Made by a program: the position numbers and the translations under genes | The notes under the pieces: generated by a model | What the model saw: the letters and a program-made list of their open reading frames with translations, nothing else | The model's database searches: none | What the model was told of the DNA's origin: nothing | Part shown: positions 1 to 6,731 of the stretch, in pieces | How positions within the stretch are numbered: the stretch's first letter is position 1 | Layout of the letters: every line of letters starts with the position of its first letter | From: Desulfolinea sp050305405 | GTDB taxonomy: Bacteria > Chloroflexota > Anaerolineae > Anaerolineales > Villigracilaceae | DNA: 64,000 nucleotides | Direction: 5' to 3' | Assembly (NCBI GenBank): GCA_050305405.1 | Contig: JBNLFG010000001.1 | Location: 186,001-250,000, forward strand

Positions 1-1395
1 CTCGAAAGCAACGCCCCCACTCAATGTCGCGGTACTGAAGGCGGTGACGTCGGCGAGATTGGTACGCTCATCACTGGTTACGAACCTGTTCTCTTACCCC
101 GTGAAAATGCAGATGGATCGACAAGCCTCGCGCCTCACAACCTGATTACAACTTGGTACTGGGTCTATGGAAATCCCGAGCGCCCCGTGCGTTTGACTGA
201 CCTAGAAGCGGCTTATCTCGAAAATGGTGAGTACCACCCGGGCATTATGCTCCGCTTTGACGCCAACGAAGACGGTACACTCTCCAACACCGAGTTACGC
301 ATCGACACGCCGGAGAAAGAAAACTTTGTCGCCAACCGCCTGACCTTGCTTGGGCTGGATAACCCGCGCATCGTCGGTGAAGTACAACCCTACACCGTTA
401 GTCATGATGTTGCCGGTGGTGACTGGGCAACGAAAGACTGCACAACCTGTCACGGCGAAGAATCCCGTGTGACAGCACCGCTCCAAATCGCCAGTTACAC
501 CCCTGGCGGAAAAACACCCGAATTCGTCAAGGACACCAACATCTCCTTCTCTGGCGAAATCTATACTGCTGAAAATGGTGCTCTTTACTACAAACCCGCC
601 AGCCTCAACCAGGATATCTACGTTCTTGGTCACGACTCAATTGGCTGGATCGACTGGGTCGGCATCATCATGTTCATCGGGGTCTTGTTAGGGGTAGTTG
701 CTCACGGCGGGCTCCGCGTTTATTCTGCAATACGCACGCCGCAACCCGCGCATGAGACGAAAGAAGTCTACATGTATTCGGTCTATGAGCGCTTGTGGCA
801 CTGGCTGCAGACAGCCGCCATCGTCCTCCTGCTCTTTACCGGCCTAGTCATCCACAAGCCTGACACCTTCGGCATCTTTGGCTTCGATGGCGTTGTGATC
901 GTCCACAATATTTTGGCGACTATTCTGGCTGTAAATGCCGCGCTCTCGCTCTTCTATCATCTTGTGAGCGGCGAAATCCAGCAATACCTACCCCGTCCGC
1001 GCGGCTTCTTTGACCAGACCTTTACACAGGCAAAATTCTATATCGACGGTATTTTCAAGGGCGCAGAACACCCCTTCGAGAAGACCACAAAACGCAAGCT
1101 GAATCCGCTCCAGCAGATCACTTACTTCGGCATTCTGAACGTATTGCTGCCCCTGCAAGGGATCACAGGCATCATGATCTGGGGCGCGCAACGCTGGCCT
1201 GAGCTGGCTGCCAAATTGGGCGGACTGCCCTTCCTGGCACCCTTCCACACACTGGTTGCATGGACATTCGGCTCCTTTATCGTAATGCACGTTTACTTGA
1301 CCACCACCGGGCACACCCCCATGGCTGGTATCAAGTCCATGATTATGGGATGGGATGAAGTTGAAGTACACTCCCACTCTCAGGAGGAATCCTAA
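1..1395 (+). CDS. Membrane cytochrome b with EF-hand and c-type haem site (5' end outside window)
   Basis: The frame is open from base 1, so the gene starts upstream; the GTG at 187 is internal. Three parts are visible. An EF-hand-type calcium loop (DANEDGTLSNTE) lies at 259-294. A c-type haem site CTTCH lies at 439-453 and implies an extracytoplasmic face. After this come about five membrane helices from roughly 640 on, with histidines typical of di-haem cytochrome b561-like quinone-linked subunits (RLWHW, VVIVHN, FYHL, MHVYL). The likely role is electron transfer between a periplasmic sulfur redox reaction and quinone. It stands directly upstream of two sulfur transporters, with 1 nt between its stop and the next ATG. 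Substrate and haem number cannot be judged without the missing 5' part. Confidence 0.75.
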   Translation, partial: LESNAPTQCRGTEGGDVGEIGTLITGYEPVLLPRENADGSTSLAPHNLITTWYWVYGNPERPVRLTDLEAAYLENGEYHPGIMLRFDANEDGTLSNTELRIDTPEKENFVANRLTLLGLDNPRIVGEVQPYTVSHDVAGGDWATKDCTTCHGEESRVTAPLQIASYTPGGKTPEFVKDTNISFSGEIYTAENGALYYKPASLNQDIYVLGHDSIGWIDWVGIIMFIGVLLGVVAHGGLRVYSAIRTPQPAHETKEVYMYSVYERLWHWLQTAAIVLLLFTGLVIHKPDTFGIFGFDGVVIVHNILATILAVNAALSLFYHLVSGEIQQYLPRPRGFFDQTFTQAKFYIDGIFKGAEHPFEKTTKRKLNPLQQITYFGILNVLLPLQGITGIMIWGAQRWPELAAKLGGLPFLAPFHTLVAWTFGSFIVMHVYLTTTGHTPMAGIKSMIMGWDEVEVHSHSQEES

Positions 1396-1396
1396 T

Positions 1397-1966
1397 ATGA
1401 CGACTGAAACAACTACACAAGGAAAAGTTCCCTTTTTCAAAAAACTTTTCGGACGCCCTTCCAAAGAGTATTGGAATTCTTATGTGGGCGGCGTATTCCT
1501 CGGCATAGTCCTTTTCTTGTCATTCTTTTTGACAGGAAACGGGCTGGGAGCTTCAGGCGGACTGAGCCGCTATGTAGCTTACCTAACCGATCTGGTTGCT
1601 CCTGACCACGTTAACCGCGTTCCTTACCTGATTAAGATGGCAGGCGGCCCGCTCAACCCGCTGGACAACTGGATTGTTCTGGTCACTACCGGTGTCATCA
1701 TCGGCGGATTCGTCTCCGGTGTCATCAACGGGCGTGCCAAATTCGAAACGAATAAGGGCCCGAATATCTCCAACCGTACACGTTGGGTTGTTGCCTTCTT
1801 TGGCGGCATGCTCTTCACCTACGGCGCACGTCTAGCCCGCGGATGTACATCTGGGCAAGCCCTTTCTGGCGGCGCAACTTTATCTGCGGGTAGCTGGGTA
1901 GTAATGTTCGCCATATTTGGCGGCGCTTACGCCCTTGCCTATTTCGTCCGCAGACTTTGGATCTAA
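1397..1966 (+). CDS. YeeE/YedE-family sulfur transport protein
   Basis: This 189-residue protein has about four hydrophobic helices and the family signature GARLARGCTSG near residue 150, with Cys150 inside a glycine-rich membrane stretch. YeeE/YedE (TsuA-like) proteins move thiosulfate or other reduced sulfur through membrane cysteines. The start at 1397 is chosen because AGGAGG lies at 1382-1387; an in-frame ATG at 1355 would sit inside the upstream gene. It is shorter than fused YeeE proteins and probably works with the next gene, which carries the other half-type domain with its own GGFCPG cysteine. The substrate is inferred from family and context. Confidence 0.85.
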   Translation: MTTETTTQGKVPFFKKLFGRPSKEYWNSYVGGVFLGIVLFLSFFLTGNGLGASGGLSRYVAYLTDLVAPDHVNRVPYLIKMAGGPLNPLDNWIVLVTTGVIIGGFVSGVINGRAKFETNKGPNISNRTRWVVAFFGGMLFTYGARLARGCTSGQALSGGATLSAGSWVVMFAIFGGAYALAYFVRRLWI

Positions 1967-1979
1967 GAGGAGCTAAACC

Positions 1980-3221
1980 ATGATTCCTTTTCCTCTAACA
2001 CTTGAACCTACTTACGGCAAGGTGATCGCTTATCTGGTCTTCCTGCTGATTGGTTTCGGCTTCGGTTTCGTACTCGAAAGCTCTGGCTTCAATAAATCAA
2101 CTTTGCTGGCAAAGCAGTTCTACTTCCGTGATCTGCGCGTTTTCAAAGTCTTCTTTACCGCAATCGTCGTCGGTATGCTGCTCGTTTTCGGCGCAGCCGC
2201 AATCGGTTTGCTTGACTACAACCTGATTTGGGTCAATCCCACCTACCTGTGGTCTGGCATTGTCGGCGGCTTGATTATGGGTGTCGGCTTCATTCTTGGC
2301 GGTTTCTGCCCAGGCACATCACTAGTCGCATTTGCCACCTTGAAGATCGACGGCATTCTCTTCGTACTTGGCGGTTTAGTCGGCGTCTTCATTTTCGGTG
2401 AGACCGAACATAAAATCACCTACTTTTTCAATGGCAGCTATTTTGGTCGTCTAACGCTCATGGATGTCTTCGATATCTCCACAGGAGCGGTTGTCGTATT
2501 AGTCACCTTGATCGCAATTTTCATGCTCTGGGGCGGCGAACAACTTGAAAAGAGTATCGGTGGCAAAGCTGCTAACTCTGAACCCAAAGGTCGCTACATT
2601 GGCGCAGCCGTATTGGTTGCCGTTGCTGCTGTGATCGCCATGGTAGGCCAGCCCACATCTGAAGATCGCTGGAATTTAATTTCCCCCGTCAAGCAGCCAG
2701 AGCTTGATGCGCGACAATACCAGATACATCCCGCCGAACTATTGCACAACTTCCACGAACACAAACTCAATCTAATTGTGCTGGATGTTCGCTCTGAAAG
2801 CGACTTCAATATCTTCCATATTCTCGGCTCTGAAAATATTCGCATCGAGGAAATGCCTGAGCACATCAGCGAATTCCATCTCGAGCCTGCAAACACTCTC
2901 TTCGTCGTCGTCAGCAATGACGAGACAAATGCCACTGCCGCCTGGAAATATCTTGTCGCCGAATCTGTTCCGAACGTCTACATCCTTGAAGGCGGTATCA
3001 ATCAATGGCTTTCAACTTTTGCTACAGAATACGAAGAAGATTTCTGTGCTGGCGAAAAAGAAGTCTTCGCAGATGAAGAACTCCGCTTCCAATTCACAGC
3101 AGCACTCGGCGCTTCCTGCCCCGCTGCCTACCCCGAACCGGAACATTTTGAAGACCTTGAATACGAACCCAAGATCAAGATGGAGCTAAAACGCGCCCCC
3201 ACAAGCGGCGGCTGCGGATAA
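1980..3221 (+). CDS. YeeE/YedE transporter fused to a degenerate rhodanese-like domain
   Basis: In this 413-residue protein, residues 1-185 are a YeeE/YedE domain with membrane cysteine Cys110 in GGFCPGTS. A further helix lies near 205-222. Residues 250-350 have a rhodanese fold pattern (VLDVRSESDF, then YILEGGINQWL). The expected catalytic Cys loop reads VVVSNDETN, so the position that should be Cys is Ser312 and the domain is probably not a standard sulfurtransferase. The tail adds Cys356, Cys380 and a C-terminal SGGCG (Cys412), which could carry sulfur instead. The gene starts 13 nt after its YeeE partner and is followed by a strong terminator. Confidence 0.85.
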   Translation: MIPFPLTLEPTYGKVIAYLVFLLIGFGFGFVLESSGFNKSTLLAKQFYFRDLRVFKVFFTAIVVGMLLVFGAAAIGLLDYNLIWVNPTYLWSGIVGGLIMGVGFILGGFCPGTSLVAFATLKIDGILFVLGGLVGVFIFGETEHKITYFFNGSYFGRLTLMDVFDISTGAVVVLVTLIAIFMLWGGEQLEKSIGGKAANSEPKGRYIGAAVLVAVAAVIAMVGQPTSEDRWNLISPVKQPELDARQYQIHPAELLHNFHEHKLNLIVLDVRSESDFNIFHILGSENIRIEEMPEHISEFHLEPANTLFVVVSNDETNATAAWKYLVAESVPNVYILEGGINQWLSTFATEYEEDFCAGEKEVFADEELRFQFTAALGASCPAAYPEPEHFEDLEYEPKIKMELKRAPTSGGCG

Positions 3222-3240
3222 ATTTCTCTCTCCACGCACA

Positions 3241-3277
3241 AAAAGGCGATGCTTATCAGCATCGCCTTTTTGTTTTT
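3241..3277 (+). terminator. Rho-independent terminator after the YeeE pair
   Basis: Arms of 13 bp (3241-3253 and 3260-3272) enclose a 6-nt loop. The right arm ends in a T run, which continues after one G. It closes the cytochrome/YeeE transcript. Confidence 0.85.
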
Positions 3278-3295
3278 ATGCGCACAAGAAAGACA

Positions 3296-3325
3296 TTGAC
3301 AAGTATTAAATTCTACATTTATATT
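3296..3325 (+). promoter_or_regulatory. Putative sigma-70-type promoter of the ArsR-SQR operon
   Basis: TTGACA at 3296-3301 and TATATT at 3320-3325 are 18 bp apart. The implied leader before the ArsR ATG at 3475 is about 140 nt. A 6-2-6 palindrome (GAACAA-GT-TTGTTC, 3421-3434) lies in this leader and could be an operator. Confidence 0.5.
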
Positions 3326-3420
3326 ATTAGGACATTCATTACCGTTTTTGGCGCATGACATTTATTAGCTTAGCTTGTGACAAAAAATACTATGGTGCAA
3401 CCTGCTCAAATGCTATAGTA

Positions 3421-3434
3421 GAACAAGTTTGTTC
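3421..3434. promoter_or_regulatory. Palindrome GAACAA-GT-TTGTTC, possible ArsR operator
   Basis: This perfect 6-bp-arm palindrome with a 2-nt centre lies 40 nt upstream of the ArsR-family start. ArsR/SmtB repressors commonly bind near their own promoters. Assignment is by position only. Confidence 0.3.
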
Positions 3435-3474
3435 ACATATTCACAAAAGCACATATACAAAAAGGAGAGACCGT

Positions 3475-3831
3475 ATGATTGCTACAAACTTGCAAGAGGA
3501 AGTCCACCAATTACATGCACAGCTTTGTAGTGGCCTGGCAGACCCTGCACGTATTCTTATCCTCTATTCGCTTGCTGAAAAAACCTGTCATGTCAATGAG
3601 TTAGCAGAAGAACTTAAACTCCCTCAATCCACTGTTTCTCGCCATCTCAAAACTTTGCGCGAGCGCGGTCTTGTTACATCCCAGCGTGATGCTCAATATA
3701 TTCACTACGCGCTTGCCGATAAACGCGTAATCAACGCTCTGGATATTTTACGCGCTATCATGGCAGACAATCTCAAAGACCAAGCACAAATCGCAATCGC
3801 GGCAACACAGGCAAATCAATCTACTTTATAG
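3475..3831 (+). CDS. ArsR/SmtB-family winged-helix regulator
   Basis: A 118-residue repressor with the family helix-turn-helix (LKLPQSTVSRHLKTLRERGLV region, residues 48-67). The ATG at 3475 is chosen for AGGAGAG just before it; the in-frame ATG at 3355 adds 40 residues unrelated to the fold. Two cysteines, Cys18 and Cys38, lie in the first helix and at the start of the recognition region. The TCHVNEL segment aligns with the metal/metalloid-sensing ELCVCDL segment of ArsR, with only one Cys kept. Given the sulfide oxidase gene 9 nt downstream, it may sense persulfide or sulfide through these cysteines, as BigR/SqrR proteins do, although the Cys spacing differs. That role is inference. Confidence 0.85.
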   Translation: MIATNLQEEVHQLHAQLCSGLADPARILILYSLAEKTCHVNELAEELKLPQSTVSRHLKTLRERGLVTSQRDAQYIHYALADKRVINALDILRAIMADNLKDQAQIAIAATQANQSTL

Positions 3832-3840
3832 GAGCTTTGC

Positions 3841-5076
3841 ATGAAAACCTTTCTCATTCTAGGGGCAGGTACGGGCGGCACGATGGTCGCCAATAAAATG
3901 GCAGAAATACTCGACACTCAAGAGTGGCACATCATCATCGTTGACCGCGACGAGACACATTACTACCAACCGGGCTTCCTCTTTATTCCTTTCGGTACCT
4001 ACTCCCCTGCTGATGTCGTCAAACCAAAGCGCAACTTCCTGCCACCGCAAGTGGAAGTCATCTTCTCAGACATCGAGTTGATCGAACCAGATAAAAACCG
4101 CGTCACACTAGGAAAAGCAAAAAAGACTATCAACTACGACTATCTCGTCATCTCCACCGGCAGCCATATTCATCCCGAAGAAACCCCGGGGTTGGACGAC
4201 GAAGCCGCCTGGATGAAAAACGTCTTTCCCTTCTACACGCTTGAAGGCGCTACTAAGCTAGGCAATTTCCTGAAGTTCTGGAAAGGCGGACGGCTCGTAT
4301 TGAATGTTGCCGAAATGCCGATTAAATGCCCCGTTGCACCGCTGGAATTTCTCTTTCTGGCAGATTGGTTCTTCCACGAACGCGGGATGCGCGACAAGGT
4401 TGAAATCATTTTCGCGACACCGCTTCCCGGAGCGTTCACCAAGCCGCGTGCATCCGCTATCTTGGGCGGGATGCTTGACGATAAAGGCATTAACCTGCAA
4501 CCTGACTTCAACATTATGGAGGTTGACCACGCCAAGCAAGTCATTCGGTCATACGATGAAGTCGAATTGGGATACGATCTACTCGTGACCATCCCAACCA
4601 ATATGGGGTCGGAAGTTATCGGTAACTCTCAAATGGGAGACGATCTCAACTTTGTCCCCACAAACAAGCACACCCTACAGAGCGACAAATGGGAAAACGT
4701 GTGGATCATTGGAGATGCCGGAAACGTGCCTGCGTCCAAGGCCGGTTCGGTGGCGCACTTTATGCTTGATGTACTGATCGAGAATATCCACCGCCACATG
4801 GAAGGACTGGATCCGCTTCCGAAATTCGACGGACACGCCAACTGCTACATCGAATCTGGTTTTGAAAAAGGCGTCTTGATCGATTTTAACTATGACGTTG
4901 AACCGCTTCCGGGCAAATTCCCGCTGCCCGGCTTCGGCCCATTCTCCCTACTCAAAGAATCCCATGCCAATCACTGGGGCAAGATGATGTTCCGTTGGAT
5001 GTACTGGAATATCCTGCTCAAAGGCGGAGAAATGCCTTTTGAATCCCAGATGAGCATGGCTGGAAAATGGGAATAG
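3841..5076 (+). CDS. Sulfide:quinone oxidoreductase-like flavoprotein
   Basis: A 411-residue FAD protein. The N-terminal dinucleotide site is GAGTGGTM (residues 8-15), and a second FAD-contact segment WIIGDAGNVPASKAG lies near 289-302. Cys163 in MPIKCPVAP matches the conserved redox cysteine of SQR, and Cys335 (HANCYIESG) matches the position of the second essential cysteine. The third cysteine of bacterial type I SQR is not seen, so it belongs to a divergent SQR type. It would oxidise sulfide and reduce quinone at the inner membrane face. It is co-transcribed with ArsR (9-nt gap, GGAG before the ATG) and with the DUF1641 gene that follows. Confidence 0.85.
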   Translation: MKTFLILGAGTGGTMVANKMAEILDTQEWHIIIVDRDETHYYQPGFLFIPFGTYSPADVVKPKRNFLPPQVEVIFSDIELIEPDKNRVTLGKAKKTINYDYLVISTGSHIHPEETPGLDDEAAWMKNVFPFYTLEGATKLGNFLKFWKGGRLVLNVAEMPIKCPVAPLEFLFLADWFFHERGMRDKVEIIFATPLPGAFTKPRASAILGGMLDDKGINLQPDFNIMEVDHAKQVIRSYDEVELGYDLLVTIPTNMGSEVIGNSQMGDDLNFVPTNKHTLQSDKWENVWIIGDAGNVPASKAGSVAHFMLDVLIENIHRHMEGLDPLPKFDGHANCYIESGFEKGVLIDFNYDVEPLPGKFPLPGFGPFSLLKESHANHWGKMMFRWMYWNILLKGGEMPFESQMSMAGKWE

Positions 5077-5085
5077 GAGAAAACG

Positions 5086-5754
5086 ATGACTGAAACGGCC
5101 ATCACCCAAGAGCAATTCACCCTGCTCATGGAAAAAATGGATCGCATCGAAAGCCACATGGCAGCGCAACAACGCCGTCAGCAAGAGATGGAAGAACTGC
5201 AACGCGATCTAATTCCCATTGGCAATCACATCTTCAAGTTAGCCATTGATGAGCTAGCCGAAATCGGCTCTGATTTTCAAGCTGAAGACCTGTTTTTCTT
5301 AATAAAACGTGTTCTTCGCGACACACACCTACTATCAAAACTGCTTGACCAACTCGAAAACGTAATGGAACTCAGCGAAGATATGCAAGTAATAGGTAAG
5401 CAAATCTTCAATCAAGGCGTCCAAGAATTAGATCGGCTAGAACGCGAAGGCTATTTTGCCTTTGCGCGTGAAGGCTGGCAAATTGTAGAACGAGTTGTCA
5501 CCGAATTCGACGAAGAAGATGTTCGCGCACTCGCCGACAATATTGTCGTCATCTTGAAGACCGTCCGCAATATGACCCAACCCGAGATCATGGCAATTGC
5601 TAATCAAAGCGTAGATGCCATTCGCGAAACGCCGGATGAAGGCGACAACATTTCCGCCTTCAAGCTCATAAAAGAAATGGGCAGCCCGCAAGTGAAGCGC
5701 GGTATGTCCCGAATGCTCAATTTACTCAAAGCAATGGGCGAGACACCCGCCTAA
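5086..5754 (+). CDS. DUF1641 family protein
   Basis: A 222-residue, mostly helical, charged protein with no membrane segment. The central region, about residues 70-200, fits DUF1641. Its recognisable stretches are EREGYFAFAREGW and a C-terminal KEMGSPQVKRGMSRML. DUF1641 proteins are often found beside SQR-like or formate-dehydrogenase-like redox genes, and their function is unknown. The first 45 residues are probably coiled coil. It follows SQR by 9 nt with GGAGAA before the ATG, so it is likely an accessory or partner of the SQR-like enzyme. Confidence 0.8.
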   Translation: MTETAITQEQFTLLMEKMDRIESHMAAQQRRQQEMEELQRDLIPIGNHIFKLAIDELAEIGSDFQAEDLFFLIKRVLRDTHLLSKLLDQLENVMELSEDMQVIGKQIFNQGVQELDRLEREGYFAFAREGWQIVERVVTEFDEEDVRALADNIVVILKTVRNMTQPEIMAIANQSVDAIRETPDEGDNISAFKLIKEMGSPQVKRGMSRMLNLLKAMGETPA

Positions 5755-5781
5755 CCATACTTATTAATAAGGAGAACGAAA

Positions 5782-6084
5782 ATGACCGTATTAGAAAATG
5801 TTGCACTCAACGACGAAGGCTTCCTGACCGATCCCGCTGTCTGGAACAAAGACCTCGCTGTTGCACTCGCTGAACAAGAAGGCATCACCCTCACCGACGC
5901 GCACTGGGCCGTGATCAACTTCTGCCGTGAAGCTGCCGCCGAATCTGGTGCTGCACCCACCCTGCGTCAGATCACCAAAGGTGCCGGCATCCCCACCAAA
6001 GAACTTTTCCAGCTCTTCCCTAAAGGCCCCGCCAAAAAAGTTGCCAAGATCGCTGGTCTTGGCAAACCGGAAGGTTGCGTCTAA
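5782..6084 (+). CDS. DsrC/TusE-family sulfur carrier, single-cysteine form
   Basis: A 100-residue protein ending in GLGKPEGCV, the DsrC/TusE C-terminal arm with penultimate Cys99. DsrC proteins that serve dissimilatory sulfite reductase also have a Cys eleven residues earlier; here that position is Ala88. So it resembles TusE-type or other relay carriers rather than canonical DsrC. The start has GGAGAA seven nt upstream. It lies between DUF1641 and a DsrE2-like gene, and probably passes persulfide sulfur between them or on to an unseen acceptor. Confidence 0.88.
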   Translation: MTVLENVALNDEGFLTDPAVWNKDLAVALAEQEGITLTDAHWAVINFCREAAAESGAAPTLRQITKGAGIPTKELFQLFPKGPAKKVAKIAGLGKPEGCV

Positions 6085-6150
6085 TCGCACTTCATCCAAA
6101 TTTTCTTTTTGCTGATCAAAAGGAAGAAATAAAAAAGGATAACAAACAAA

Positions 6151-6660
6151 ATGACTGAAGAAAAGAATCGACATATTGCGTTCATTTGCTCCAAAGGCAA
6201 CCTCGACATGGCCTATCCCGCTCTCATCATGGGCTGGGCCGCCCTCGGCGATGGCATCGACGTAACCATCTTTTTCACTTTCTGGGGACTGGACATGATC
6301 ACAGATGATCGTGTTGATAAACTGGAGCTTGCCCCCTTGGCAAATACCAGCTTGAAAATGCGCTTGATGGGCCTTCCTACTGGGAACTGGGGTATTCCGA
6401 ACTTCATGGGTGGTCTACCTGGAATGACCGCCTTCACCAGCAAGTTCATGAAAAAGAAGATCGAAGTAGACTTGGATGTTCCTCCTGTGCGAGAATACCT
6501 TGAAATGCTCTCAGATGCTGGCGCAAAATTGTATGGCTGCAAGATGACCGTTGATATGTTCGGTTTGAAAGAGGATGACTTTATTCCCCAAGTAGATGCA
6601 GTCGTTACCGCCTCCGACTTCATGGATATGACCGACGGCGCACAAATCGTGTTTATCTAA
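6151..6660 (+). CDS. DsrE2-like (DsrE/DsrF/peroxiredoxin-like) sulfur relay protein
   Basis: A 169-residue protein. The start of the fold is IAFICSKGNLDMAYPALIMG and the family cysteine is Cys130 in KLYGCKMTVDMFGL, the usual position in DsrE2/DsrE-like proteins that bind or move sulfane sulfur. A second cysteine is Cys13. The segment GLPGMTAFTSKFM (about 88-100) is hydrophobic and may associate with the membrane, as in DsrE2. It is the last gene of the cluster and is followed by a bidirectional terminator. Role assigned from family and neighbours. Confidence 0.85.
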   Translation: MTEEKNRHIAFICSKGNLDMAYPALIMGWAALGDGIDVTIFFTFWGLDMITDDRVDKLELAPLANTSLKMRLMGLPTGNWGIPNFMGGLPGMTAFTSKFMKKKIEVDLDVPPVREYLEMLSDAGAKLYGCKMTVDMFGLKEDDFIPQVDAVVTASDFMDMTDGAQIVFI

Positions 6661-6685
6661 AAAAAGCAGGTTACCATTAAGACAA

Positions 6686-6713
6686 AAAAGCCGCGCTTCA
6701 CAGCGCGGCTTTT
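6686..6713. terminator. Bidirectional terminator between the sulfur operon and the EF-G paralogue
   Basis: A 12-bp stem with arms 6686-6697 and 6702-6713, loop TCAC, and A/T runs on both sides. It lies between convergent genes. Confidence 0.85.
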
Positions 6714-6731
6714 ACTTTTTATTAATCCAAC

